Shown in pieces: positions 1-8,613 of a stretch of DNA of 26,634 nt. Position numbers and translations under genes: made by a program. Numbering within the stretch: the stretch's first letter is position 1; each line of letters begins with the position of its first letter. The stretch spans positions 1 through 26,634 of the IMG/VR virus record IMGVR_UViG_3300043438_002022; one strand, given 5' to 3'. The notes under the pieces were generated by a model. That model made no database searches. It worked only from the letters and a program-made list of their open reading frames with translations, and was not told where the DNA came from. Source of the stretch: a virus.

Positions 1-24
1 GATGCCATATGTTATATAAGTATA

Positions 25-3012
25 TCATCGACCGTTTCCTGCCGCCATAACCGAACTAACATTTTTTCCATCTAAATAAACTCTTACAGCGCCGCCTGTG
101 AGTAGATTGGTTAGTGTATCAAGTTTTCCTTCTATACCGGATGTGTTTATAGTTGTATTGGTTGATGGTGCATTTTTTTCTGGCGTATTTGTACTAGCAG
201 CAAGTTGTGACAACTTAGAAAGTTCATCGCTCTTAATTGCGCCAAGTTGATCATTTAATTTGCCCAATGAATCTGCCAACTTAGATATTGAATCGGCAAA
301 TGCATTTATAGAAACAAATGATGCAGCAGCCATAGAAATATCTTTCATAGCTTCGGCAGACATTTTTAGTCGCTCACTTAAATCTGCTAATTTTTGAAAT
401 TTCTCAAAAGGATCACCTGTAAAAAATGAAAGAAGTTTTCCACCGACCGACGCTCCTGCAAATAGAGCAAGTGAAATACTAAGTGCAGAAATAGCACCCG
501 CTGCGGCGTATAGTAATGGAGAAATCAAAGCAAACTTGATAAATGGACCGATTGCATTTGGTATAACTTTTGCAATCGACGTGAATGCGTTGGCTGCAAG
601 TTTTCCGGCATATGCAAATCCAACGAACGCCGCGCTAACTCCCATAAGTATTAGTACACCAAGACCAACCTTTGGATTTCCTAAAGCAGAAAGTCCCAGC
701 GATAATCCAATTAAACCAGCACCAACCGCTTTTCCACCGACTGCAACCGCAATGAATCCAAGTATACCGGCGGTCATTGCCAAAAATGCGACACCCGTTG
801 CGCCAAGGTTAAATGCACCTGCAAAAACTTTACCAGTTCCCATCTTTGTTAGACCCGTTGCCAAATTAGAAAGAAAATCTTTAATTCCGGTTCCACTTTT
901 AACATCCTTAGTTGTTTTTGAAATTTTTCCAACTTCGTCAACAGAACTTGGTAATTTGGGTCCAATAAAATCTCCCACCAATCCTTTTTTTGTGGCATTT
1001 GTAAAAATATTTTTTGCCATAGAAACGACTGCTTTAAATGGTTTTCCAATCGCAGTCACCAGTGAACTAAATCCACCTTTTCCAAAAAATAAATAACCCA
1101 AAATTCCGGCGGTACCGAGAGTTCCGAATATTGCTTTAGCGAGATCGCTTGTTAAAGCTTTTGAAAGTCCTTCGGACTCGTCCATAATTTTTGTTATTTC
1201 ATCTGCAACTTTTCCAAGCAGTCCTGCCAAAAATTCTATTGGTAACAACAGTCCTTTAAATATCGGAGATAGAATCTTGGCAATTGATGCTATAAATTTA
1301 AAAATTGGAACAACCGTTGTTGCAAGTGCTGTAATTATCGGTTCAAGAATATCTCCAAGTGAGACTACGATGGACTCCATTGTATTTTTCAACTTGGTCA
1401 TAATTCCTTGCATTTTTTGTTGGCGAATAGCACGGTCTCCCTCTGCAAGCAATCCTTCTTTACTCAAGTCGTTTTCTTGTTTTAATTTTTCCAACGCTTC
1501 TGTTTGCATCTTGAGTTTAGCTTTTTGCTCGTCAGTTCCACGAAGTTCAATTTCGCTGCGTTGTGCTTCAACCGCCATCATCTTGGTCAAATCTTTTAAT
1601 TCCATTCCAGACGCTTTAGCCAACGCCTCGCGTTGGTATACATTCATCGCGTTAAAATCTCCAGCGGCTTTCACACTATCAAGAGTTGCTTTTGCCGCAC
1701 CTTCTATATCACCATCATATGCTAATTGACGCGCTTTTTGGAATGATATACTTCTACCTAATAATGCACTCGCTTCTAGTTCTTCATTAATACTTGAACT
1801 AAAATCTAAAAGCTTTCTTTGTGAAGATACAATTTTATTTAAATCAGTTCCAAGTGCTCTTGCTGCAATCGCAGACTTCATGAGTTTGCTTGGATTTGCT
1901 CCTAACAAAGCAGTTGTTTGCTCAGACGCATTAGCAATGTCTTTCATTACTAAACTAAAAGGTATACCAGCTTTTTCAGAAAAACTTGCACCAACCTTCA
2001 TCACATTCATTGCTGCTTCTTGAGTTACTTTACCAAGACCTTGGAATGTAGCAAGTACATTAGCAGAGTCTTCGGCTGCAACACCTAGATTTACAGACAT
2101 CAATGAAACATTTTGCATTGCTTCTCTTGAAACCAATGAAGTTCTACCAAATACATCAGTTAATGCTTTTGCGGATGTATATACTTCATTTATACCAACA
2201 CCCATATCTTGAAACTCGACGTTAATAGATTCTGCATTTTTACGCAATTCTACCATTTGAGTATTACTAAATCCAGTTTGTTTTCTAAAATCTTCGGCAG
2301 CTTTGTCTAATGCAATGAAACGATCAACACCAGCTTTAATCAGCGTGTTAAATAACATGAATCGCAATGGAATTACTTTTATGTTTTCGCTAAATTGTTT
2401 AGCTTTTGACGCCATCTCTCCAAAAGGTCCGAGAGCAGCATAATTTGAATCTTCTAGATGTGCCATATAACCGGCTTGCGATCTTATGTTTTTTAACAAT
2501 TCTTGATTAGCTTTTAACTCTTCTTCTGCCGCTTTAACATTTGTATCACTTCTATTTTTTATACCTACCATAGCCGACTCTCTTAATTGTATATCACGGA
2601 TTGCTTTTTTGTTAATGTCTTCAATAAGATCCCACCGCCCTTCGGCCTGTGCCGCAGTCACGTCGTCATTTTGTTTTTTCTTTAAATTAATAATCTCTTG
2701 TTCTAAACGGGTTTGAGCACGCAGGCCGGCCATTTTTAAATAAATAATTTTTTGTTGAGATTTTCCTATATCAGACGCCATTTGACTCTCTATCGTAGCA
2801 CGTGCTTTTGTATCTGATAAAATTTGCTTATTGAAACTGTTAGAAAGTTTTGACGCATTTTGATTCTTTTCCATTTCAACATTCAACTTTTTAAAAGTAC
2901 CAACCATTTTTGATGCAAGATCGGCGCTTTCGGCCATGTTTTCTTTTTGTTGTCGTGTTAACTCGACAATTGCTTTTTCCTCCTTAGTAAGTTTTTCCTT
3001 TTCGTCAGCCAT
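25..3012 (-). CDS. Tape-measure-like tail protein
   Basis: 995 residues, ATG start. The N-terminal fifth is rich in Lys, Glu and Gln and looks coiled-coil. The middle is helical. Roughly residues 625-865 hold several long Ala/Gly/Leu/Ile-rich hydrophobic stretches, and the protein ends in a short polar tail with the segment VRVYLDGKNVSSVMA. Long helical proteins with a hydrophobic centre are typical of tape-measure proteins, which set tail length and enter the cell envelope on ejection. The position just downstream of two gp26-type baseplate hub genes fits this. T4's own tape measure, gp29, is shorter (about 590 residues), and I see no clear gp29 signature, so the family is inferred from architecture and context. 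There is no Shine-Dalgarno sequence, only an A/T-rich leader with a TATTTATA box 28 nt upstream. A large hub or virion-internal protein is the alternative. Confidence 0.7.
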   Translation of the reverse strand: MADEKEKLTKEEKAIVELTRQQKENMAESADLASKMVGTFKKLNVEMEKNQNASKLSNSFNKQILSDTKARATIESQMASDIGKSQQKIIYLKMAGLRAQTRLEQEIINLKKKQNDDVTAAQAEGRWDLIEDINKKAIRDIQLRESAMVGIKNRSDTNVKAAEEELKANQELLKNIRSQAGYMAHLEDSNYAALGPFGEMASKAKQFSENIKVIPLRFMLFNTLIKAGVDRFIALDKAAEDFRKQTGFSNTQMVELRKNAESINVEFQDMGVGINEVYTSAKALTDVFGRTSLVSREAMQNVSLMSVNLGVAAEDSANVLATFQGLGKVTQEAAMNVMKVGASFSEKAGIPFSLVMKDIANASEQTTALLGANPSKLMKSAIAARALGTDLNKIVSSQRKLLDFSSSINEELEASALLGRSISFQKARQLAYDGDIEGAAKATLDSVKAAGDFNAMNVYQREALAKASGMELKDLTKMMAVEAQRSEIELRGTDEQKAKLKMQTEALEKLKQENDLSKEGLLAEGDRAIRQQKMQGIMTKLKNTMESIVVSLGDILEPIITALATTVVPIFKFIASIAKILSPIFKGLLLPIEFLAGLLGKVADEITKIMDESEGLSKALTSDLAKAIFGTLGTAGILGYLFFGKGGFSSLVTAIGKPFKAVVSMAKNIFTNATKKGLVGDFIGPKLPSSVDEVGKISKTTKDVKSGTGIKDFLSNLATGLTKMGTGKVFAGAFNLGATGVAFLAMTAGILGFIAVAVGGKAVGAGLIGLSLGLSALGNPKVGLGVLILMGVSAAFVGFAYAGKLAANAFTSIAKVIPNAIGPFIKFALISPLLYAAAGAISALSISLALFAGASVGGKLLSFFTGDPFEKFQKLADLSERLKMSAEAMKDISMAAASFVSINAFADSISKLADSLGKLNDQLGAIKSDELSKLSQLAASTNTPEKNAPSTNTTINTSGIEGKLDTLTNLLTGGAVRVYLDGKNVSSVMAAGNGR

Positions 3013-3039
3013 TTATTATAAAAATGTTAGTTGTTATAT

Positions 3040-3047
3040 TATAAATA
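3040..3047 (-). promoter_or_regulatory. TATTTATA box upstream of tape-measure gene
   Basis: On the coding (minus) strand the gap before the 3012 start carries GATATTTATAATAT. The octamer TATTTATA is an exact copy of an element repeated before many genes of this window in the same orientation. It is the reverse complement of the T4 late-promoter octamer. Its function is inferred only. Confidence 0.4.
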
Positions 3048-3057
3048 TCAAGTAATC

Positions 3058-3975
3058 TTAGCTTTTTACCTTTGGAGGACGTGCTATTTCACTGCGTTTA
3101 CCACCGCCTTCACTAGCCGATTTGTTAGCATCTGCTTCTGCTTTTTTAGCATCTACTAGCTTTTTTATATAAAAACTGCGTAAATTGGTTGGCATCTTGT
3201 ACACAATATCTTGAGTAAATGCACCATTACTATAATAACAAAGGTCAAATATCTCACTGTGTATGTTCATCTTACTTTCTGGTCGTATAGCAAATATATC
3301 TGTGTTTACATCCATTTTGCTGGTTCTAACACTATTACAAGCTGGACAAGTTACTGATATATCATTGATATAGCCTGGTGTATGCTCATCATAAAACTTT
3401 CTAAATAGCTTACTGTCTGTTGCACTTAGCTCATATTCATAAAAGTTGTTTATGTCTGTTACATCATCTATTTCTAATGTTATAACTTTAGCAAATGCAA
3501 GCCAACCTTGTTTTATATATATATCATATTCGGTGCATGTAGCTAATCTAAAATACACATTCTTTTTACACTTTGAGAATGTATAAGATAATCTATTGTT
3601 GCCGCGTATATATTTAGAGCATTTAAACGACTTGGGCTTAAAACCAAAAGATATATCATGCTCAAATTCTTTATCACAATCGCCGCACGTTGTTTTCATG
3701 GTTGTATGAGCACCATAATTAGCAATACGAAGATTGAGTAGTATAGACTGCTTGTCGCAGAATAATAACTCATTTGAATTTATGCCACCTTCTACTACAC
3801 TATTAAGAAATTCTGTTTCTAATAAGCCACGACGAGCAAGGTTGGTGCTTGCTAATAGTTCTTCATGTTCTGCTGTTATAGGCAGAATACTTACCTCACC
3901 CGATGACAATTTTGAACTACTTGGATAAAAATATCCTTCTGATGCCAAATCAATGATTTCAGAATGTAAGTTCAC
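3058..3975 (-). CDS. T4 gp26-type baseplate hub protein, copy 2
   Basis: 305 residues, GTG start 8 nt after the stop of the upstream paralogue. The two proteins align along most of their length: an N-terminal E(I/V)(I/V)(D/E)LxSxGYFYP motif (here residues 7-18), then ITAxHE, and a Cys pair near residue 100 (C97, C100) with a second near 210 (C210, C213) that could bind one zinc. A C-terminal extension of about 70 residues is absent from the other copy. It contains the segment IVYKMPTNLRSFYIKKL and a Lys/Ala-rich tail. Proteins of this family (T4 gp26 type) take part in baseplate hub and wedge assembly. No ATG is available in frame near the 5' end, which supports GTG. Confidence 0.72.
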   Translation of the reverse strand: MNLHSEIIDLASEGYFYPSSSKLSSGEVSILPITAEHEELLASTNLARRGLLETEFLNSVVEGGINSNELLFCDKQSILLNLRIANYGAHTTMKTTCGDCDKEFEHDISFGFKPKSFKCSKYIRGNNRLSYTFSKCKKNVYFRLATCTEYDIYIKQGWLAFAKVITLEIDDVTDINNFYEYELSATDSKLFRKFYDEHTPGYINDISVTCPACNSVRTSKMDVNTDIFAIRPESKMNIHSEIFDLCYYSNGAFTQDIVYKMPTNLRSFYIKKLVDAKKAEADANKSASEGGGKRSEIARPPKVKS

Positions 3976-3983
3976 ACTTCATC

Positions 3984-4829
3984 TTAGTTCTCGCTGATAT
4001 TTGGCCAGAAGAAGTTTGCTCCTAGTGGAACAGTCATCTTTGTTTGATGGCCACATGCTGGACAATTAAACTCAAAGTTCATATCCATGTCTGGTGTATT
4101 TTCGCGAACAAATTTGCGAAGAGCTAGGCTGTCTTTAGCAGTCAATTGACCATCAACAAAATTCTTGATACGAAGACGATCAGAGTCACCGTCGATACTA
4201 CGAATTGTGTATTTTAGGCGGGTTGTGATTTCTGGAGCATTGGTGTTGTTGGCTCCGCCAAACTTAGCAAGTGCCTTGAGTTCAGCATCAATGTCAGATT
4301 CATCTTTATGGGTTAATAGACTAACAGCAACAGTTTTACCAGAATTTGGTAGTTTGAACGTTAGTTTGTTTTCACCCCGTGTTGCTCCAACATACTCAAT
4401 ATTTTTAGCAACAAGCTTAGTCAAATCAATATCAATATTAGATTCAACACCACATTCTGGACACTTGACTTTGGTGTTATAAATTTCTCCATATGCACTC
4501 TTGCGAGCAGCAATAAACAACGCATTCTTGTCACCAATAAGAAGATCGCTAATAGATACATTTGGTGTAGCAATCAAAGCCTTTAGAAACTCGTCAAGAA
4601 CTGTGCCCTTCTTGAGCAAGTTTGTGTTGCTAAGAATGTCTTCATGACGTGCTGTAACTTGATAGATTTCAATCTTGCCAGAACTTAATGGATGAGCTTC
4701 TGGATAGAAATAACCATTGGATGGTAGTTCTACAACTTCAATTGGCTGATTAACTTTAGGTGCCTCTGGTGTTGATGTAGCCTTGTTAACAGCGGATGGT
4801 TTTGATACAGGAATAGTTGTGTCTGTCAT
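3984..4829 (-). CDS. T4 gp26-type baseplate hub protein, copy 1
   Basis: 281 residues, ATG start. A Pro/Thr/Lys-rich N-terminal 28 residues precedes the family motif PSNGYFYP (36-43). Further on come the ITAxHE-like TARHEDIL, a first Cys pair in CPEC (123-126) and a second in CPAC (256-259), and the ending PLGANFFWPN. The paired CxxC knuckles and overall plan match the phage T4 base-plate protein family that includes gp26. The gene runs almost directly into its paralogue (8 nt gap), so the two are probably co-translated and may form a heteromer. The gap upstream has TATATATAAAAAC-like A/T runs but no exact TATTTATA box and no Shine-Dalgarno sequence. Confidence 0.75.
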   Translation of the reverse strand: MTDTTIPVSKPSAVNKATSTPEAPKVNQPIEVVELPSNGYFYPEAHPLSSGKIEIYQVTARHEDILSNTNLLKKGTVLDEFLKALIATPNVSISDLLIGDKNALFIAARKSAYGEIYNTKVKCPECGVESNIDIDLTKLVAKNIEYVGATRGENKLTFKLPNSGKTVAVSLLTHKDESDIDAELKALAKFGGANNTNAPEITTRLKYTIRSIDGDSDRLRIKNFVDGQLTAKDSLALRKFVRENTPDMDMNFEFNCPACGHQTKMTVPLGANFFWPNISEN

Positions 4830-4894
4830 AATTGTAACGGTTGTTTATCATATATATGAACTATAACAAGTTTTACATATATATAAAAACAATT

Positions 4895-5896
4895 TTATTT
4901 AGATTTTGAGAATTTAGATTTTGATGCAACTTTTACTTCTTCGGCTTCTTTGGCAGCTTTCTTTTTGTTTTTAACAATAATTTGAATAATACCCATCAAA
5001 ATAATTGAGCCACCTGCGATTGCTCCAACAATCCATATAGGAGTACTTGTAGCAAGATATGCAAGACCAAGAAAGGTAACGCCAGAGAAGATTATATTAA
5101 AGCTCTTGAACAATACACCAATGATTATGAACAGTATACCAATACCACCGAGCAATCTAACTAACCATACCATGAGTTCTTGTTGTTGTGCTTCTTTGAG
5201 CAAACGAACTTGGTCTGCGGCATCTGCACGAACGCGATCAATTTCAATTTTCTTATCAGCTTCAATCTTTTCAATCTGCAAACGATTAGCTTCTTTAATA
5301 GCGGCTTTTTCTTTTTCTTTTGTAACAATTAAAGCTTCGGCGTCATCTAATTGTGATTTTTGGTTTACAGCAAGATCTATTGTTTGTTTGTATTTGATAT
5401 ACAATTGATCAATGGTCTTTTGTTTTTCATCAGCAACTTCTTTTTGTATCTCTGCCTTTTCAGCGTCAGTTAACTTGTCTGTGCGCATCATTATCTCTTT
5501 ACTACGAAGATGTGCAATAGTTGTGTTTATATCAATCTTTTTCTTTTCTTGAGTGACATGGTATATTCCGTAGTTGAGTTCTCCTATCTTATAGAAGTTC
5601 TCAAGGTCTTTGTTTCTTAGGTCTTGATATGCTTTTTGCATTTCTGCTTTTGTTTTAGCATATTCTTCTTCCATCTTCTTTTTATCTTCTATTGCTTTTT
5701 GCTCAACGGCAACAGTTTTTTCCATTGCATCTCTGGTTGCTTGTGCTGCAACAACTGCGGCCACATTAGCTTCTACATCTTTAGATGCTGTCATTTCGGA
5801 TTTTTTTCCAAAACTTGGTATAGTTGGAATTTTTGGTACCAAACTACAACCTGTGATCAATGATGTTAGAAGTAATAATGTGACTAGTTTTTTCAT
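4895..5896 (-). CDS. Coiled-coil lipoprotein with C-terminal membrane helices (possible unimolecular spanin)
   Basis: 333 residues. The N-terminus has a Lys-Lys charge, a hydrophobic core and the lipobox LITGC (Cys17), a textbook lipoprotein signal. Residues about 50-240 are almost wholly charged heptad-like helix. Three hydrophobic segments follow at about 242-263, 266-284 and 285-308, then a Lys-rich tail of 25 residues. A lipid anchor at one end, a long rigid coil and membrane helices at the other is the plan of unimolecular spanins such as phage T1 gp11, which link outer and inner membranes during lysis. T1 gp11 is far shorter and has one membrane helix, so the role is inferred. Alternatives are a superinfection-exclusion or other envelope lipoprotein. 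It lies between the leader-tagged genes and the hub genes, 9 nt after the former. Confidence 0.6.
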   Translation of the reverse strand: MKKLVTLLLLTSLITGCSLVPKIPTIPSFGKKSEMTASKDVEANVAAVVAAQATRDAMEKTVAVEQKAIEDKKKMEEEYAKTKAEMQKAYQDLRNKDLENFYKIGELNYGIYHVTQEKKKIDINTTIAHLRSKEIMMRTDKLTDAEKAEIQKEVADEKQKTIDQLYIKYKQTIDLAVNQKSQLDDAEALIVTKEKEKAAIKEANRLQIEKIEADKKIEIDRVRADAADQVRLLKEAQQQELMVWLVRLLGGIGILFIIIGVLFKSFNIIFSGVTFLGLAYLATSTPIWIVGAIAGGSIILMGIIQIIVKNKKKAAKEAEEVKVASKSKFSKSK

Positions 5897-5905
5897 AATA
5901 TTTTT

Positions 5906-6697
5906 TTATTTTGCGATCAATTGTTTTGAAGCTTTATCAAAACTTAATGTAATCTTGTTATTGGATTGATTTAGTTTGCCGTCAATTTCTAATTCTTTAG
6001 CAGACTCAATCTTGTCGTATACAGATTGACCAATCTTTACATTTGGATCAAGAGCGTCTGGCAATTCAGACATAACTTCTTGTTCAATATATTTCTTGGC
6101 TGCTGGCCATGTGTTGTTGATAAAATCATAATCTAATTCAATAGCTTTGCCGTCTGGCATAACTGCTGAAACAATCAATGGAACAGAAGTGGCTGTTGCT
6201 TGGCCGGGTGCTGCTGGTTCTGCACCTTTCTTTGGACGACCCATTCCTGCAATGCCCTTTGGAACATATGGTCCCTTTGGAGCTTCTGTTGGCGTGCCGT
6301 CTGGAATAGATGGATGGCCAGATACTACCCATTTACCCGGTGCAACTTCTTTCTTAAATTTTGACGATATTGCTCCAGCAGTGCGAGGCATTTCATTTAT
6401 GCGAGATTGCTCAAGAGCTTCACGAACCATACTAAGGATTTCTTCTTTTAGTGAAGCACCTGTGGATGGAGTTGCTGGCTTTTTAACTACTGGCAATTTC
6501 TTACCTTCTGCTTTTTCTTTTGGTTCTGAATTTGGAGTCAAACTCTTGGAAGTAGCAATGTCTTCTGTGTGTTCAGATTTGTCTGAGGTCTTCTTAAAAC
6601 CAGACAAACCTTTGGTTTCAGCTAGACGCTGTGCTTTTACTTCGTGAAGTTCTGTCACGATTGCTTTGATTAGTTGCTTTAGTTCTGATTTTTTCAT
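5906..6697 (-). CDS. Leader-tagged protein A (possible internal head protein)
   Basis: 263 residues, unrecognised function. It begins MKKSELKQLIKAIVTELHE, the leader shared with the next three genes upstream. Residues about 25-175 are low-complexity (Lys, Pro, Ser, Thr, Ala) and probably disordered, with a GMGRPKKG stretch near residue 150 resembling an AT-hook core. About 175-263 look like a compact alpha/beta domain ending in KQLIAK. L17-H18-E19 fits the L/I-x-E site cut by the T4 prohead protease gp21. Its first 48 bases match those of the gene at 7942-8577 at 42 positions. No Shine-Dalgarno sequence is seen. It is last of the four tandem leader genes. Confidence 0.6.
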   Translation of the reverse strand: MKKSELKQLIKAIVTELHEVKAQRLAETKGLSGFKKTSDKSEHTEDIATSKSLTPNSEPKEKAEGKKLPVVKKPATPSTGASLKEEILSMVREALEQSRINEMPRTAGAISSKFKKEVAPGKWVVSGHPSIPDGTPTEAPKGPYVPKGIAGMGRPKKGAEPAAPGQATATSVPLIVSAVMPDGKAIELDYDFINNTWPAAKKYIEQEVMSELPDALDPNVKIGQSVYDKIESAKELEIDGKLNQSNNKITLSFDKASKQLIAK

Positions 6698-6719
6698 ATT
6701 ATTAGTTTTTAAAATTATA

Positions 6720-7607
6720 TTACCATGCTCTACATGACCAGTATCTTGCTTTGTGTCTTGGACCTGGATTTGCGCAATTGTGTCTAGCTCTAAAACTCTT
6801 GCGACGTTTTGGAATACTTTTTTTAATTCTCATTTTCTTGTCGCCAAAATTAACTTTTACAACATTGCCTTTTGGGTTCTTGACATAAACTTTTGATTTT
6901 TTTACATCGCCCTTCATTGGAACGCCAAGTTTAACTTTACGACCTTGATATTCTGCTTCTTCAATTTTAGCATCTGCATTAAAATCTCCATACATTTCAT
7001 AAAATTCATCACCTTCACATGTGTGTTCATCGCCTTCTGGAATCATGTCCCATTTTGGTGACTCGTAGTATTCTTCCAAATCTTGTTCTTCCATATTAAA
7101 CTTAGATTTTGGGTTGGTATGGCACCACTCACATTGTTCTTGAGCAGGTTCACCAGTATATTTGTCGCTGACTGCATACCATCCTTGATTATTGCAATGA
7201 GGACAATCTTCTCCTTCAGTTTCGTTGATTTTTGTTTTCGGCATTCCACTCTCAATCCATTTTTTTACTTTTTCAATGTTTTCTGGACTGTATGGATTAT
7301 ATTCATAAGGGTTCATATCAACATCATGCACTTTACCGTCTGGACCCTTTACGTAAAAAAATAGTTTCATATTGTCTGGTTCTCTATCTTCTTCCATCCA
7401 ATATTTAAATACACCTTTTGAGGTTTGAATATCTTTGGCATATTCTTCTCCGGCCATTCCTTCCTTTACCGGTACACAGTTTGGTACTTCTTTACCACCC
7501 TTGTTCTTGGTGCCATATGCTTTGTATCCTTTCCAGCATGGATTTTCCATCTTGGATACTTCTTCAACAACTTCAATAATCAATTTTTTTAGTTCCGATT
7601 TCTTCAT
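6720..7607 (-). CDS. Leader-tagged protein B, cysteine-rich
   Basis: 295 residues, unrecognised function. It starts with the shared leader MKKSELKKLIIEVVEE. Directly after comes NPCWKGYKAYGTK...VPNCVP (C24, C44), a short module I recall from many marine phage proteins of unknown role. A four-cysteine knuckle follows at CPHC (135-138) and CEWC (159-162), resembling half of a DnaJ-type zinc finger. The C-terminus is very basic and ends RHNC...YWSCRAW. IIE at 10-12 fits a gp21-type L/I-x-E site. Translation probably starts from AGAGGA overlapping the stop of the upstream gene (6 nt gap), one of the few Shine-Dalgarno-like sites here. Confidence 0.6.
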   Translation of the reverse strand: MKKSELKKLIIEVVEEVSKMENPCWKGYKAYGTKNKGGKEVPNCVPVKEGMAGEEYAKDIQTSKGVFKYWMEEDREPDNMKLFFYVKGPDGKVHDVDMNPYEYNPYSPENIEKVKKWIESGMPKTKINETEGEDCPHCNNQGWYAVSDKYTGEPAQEQCEWCHTNPKSKFNMEEQDLEEYYESPKWDMIPEGDEHTCEGDEFYEMYGDFNADAKIEEAEYQGRKVKLGVPMKGDVKKSKVYVKNPKGNVVKVNFGDKKMRIKKSIPKRRKSFRARHNCANPGPRHKARYWSCRAW

Positions 7608-7612
7608 AGTAT

Positions 7613-7936
7613 TTATCCTCTACCTTTGATGCCACTGATCTTGTCTATAATCTGACCTTGCTTCTTTGAGTATACCGCTTTCTTTCTTTCTAATGCTTCT
7701 ATCTTTCTTTGAACCGGCGCATGTAATTTAGTAATATCCGAATCAATCTTGGCAATATCATTTTTCATTTTATCTAAAGCGGACTGATAAACAACCAATG
7801 ACTTTTTGTCTGCATCACTCAACCCATCGTTCGAGGCTTGTGTATCTGCAATAGCATTTGCTCCAATTTCTCCAATCTCTTGGAGTTTCTTTTTAACAAT
7901 AGACTGAACAATTTCTCTTAGTTCGGAGCGTTTCAT
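7613..7936 (-). CDS. Leader-tagged protein C, small coiled coil
   Basis: 107 residues, unrecognised. It opens with MKRSELREIVQSIVKKKLQE, the most diverged copy of the shared leader. The rest is a charged helix (about 45-95) likely to form a coiled coil, ending SGIKGRG. LQE (18-20) and IGE (21-23) are L/I-x-E type sites. It is 5 nt from gene D upstream and 5 nt from gene B downstream, so the three are surely one transcript. Its small size and helical character would suit a minor head-core or scaffold-like protein, but nothing in the sequence proves that. Confidence 0.55.
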   Translation of the reverse strand: MKRSELREIVQSIVKKKLQEIGEIGANAIADTQASNDGLSDADKKSLVVYQSALDKMKNDIAKIDSDITKLHAPVQRKIEALERKKAVYSKKQGQIIDKISGIKGRG

Positions 7937-7941
7937 AAATT

Positions 7942-8577
7942 TTATTTACCGTGCATCTTTAGAATAGCATCAGCAGCTTCTTTGGCTTTTTTAGCTAATT
8001 CAACTTCACGCTTTTCTTCTGGATTTTTCATATCTGTTTCGTCGTGAGATTCTCCTAATTTTGCAGTTGGCACAAAATCAATACCGTTTTCTTGTGATAG
8101 TTCATCTACTAATGAATCAACTTCACCCGTTGGACCTGAAATCTTAAATTCATAATACTTGGTTCTTTCATCATCCCAAACTTTACCAAACTTGGCATCT
8201 CCCATCCATTTCATTTTAACACCATGTTTTTGAATAATTGCAGCAATTTCATCGCCGGTCATTGGATAAACTGTGTTATCAACGTGAGCAATATAAGCAA
8301 CATTCTGACCAGATACATCTTCATTCATTCCTTTAGCTTCCCAAGCAGCCCACATTTCATTTACTTTAGCATGACCTTCGTTCTTAGCATTATGCATCTT
8401 CCACATAGTAGCATAAGCTTTTTGTGGTACATCTTTATACTGTGCCAATAGTTTCTTTTTTAATGCAGACGGGAAATCAGGTGGAGTTCCTTCTTGTAGG
8501 TTGGTTTCAGCAACTCCAAGTCCGATAGCTTCTGTGACAATTTGTTTGATTAGTTTCTTTAGTTCTGATTTCTTCAT
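7942..8577 (-). CDS. Leader-tagged protein D
   Basis: 211 residues, unrecognised function; first gene of the leader-tagged series. The leader reads MKKSELKKLIKQIVTEA, with LQE at 27-29 as a possible prohead-protease site. Residues about 32-80 contain FPSALKKKLLAQY...KAYATMWKMHN, a helical module I recall from other marine phage proteins. A compact alpha/beta stretch (about 90-165) follows, then a charged helical tail ending ILKMHGK. A TATTTATA box lies 29 nt upstream and a sigma70-like promoter about 120 nt upstream, so this gene probably opens the operon running down to 5906 or beyond. Confidence 0.6.
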   Translation of the reverse strand: MKKSELKKLIKQIVTEAIGLGVAETNLQEGTPPDFPSALKKKLLAQYKDVPQKAYATMWKMHNAKNEGHAKVNEMWAAWEAKGMNEDVSGQNVAYIAHVDNTVYPMTGDEIAAIIQKHGVKMKWMGDAKFGKVWDDERTKYYEFKISGPTGEVDSLVDELSQENGIDFVPTAKLGESHDETDMKNPEEKREVELAKKAKEAADAILKMHGK

Positions 8578-8605
8578 GGTGTTTTTATATTTTTTATTAT
8601 GTATA

Positions 8606-8613
8606 TATAAATA
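8606..8613 (-). promoter_or_regulatory. TATTTATA box upstream of leader-gene operon
   Basis: The coding strand reads TTTATATTTATATATACAT, an exact copy of the recurring octamer, 29 nt before the ATG at 8577. A second promoter-like site lies further upstream, so this operon may have two start sites. Confidence 0.4.

Noticed and set aside
536-1096. Long plus-strand open frames opposite the tape-measure, sheath and fibre genes
   Set aside because: They are antisense shadows of well-supported minus-strand genes, with Pro/Ala-rich or low-complexity translations and no homology that I recognise.
4871-4890. GTTTT...AAAAC inverted repeat after the lipoprotein-side gap as a terminator
   Set aside because: The stem is only A/T pairs apart from the closing G-C and has no convincing T-run; too weak to call.
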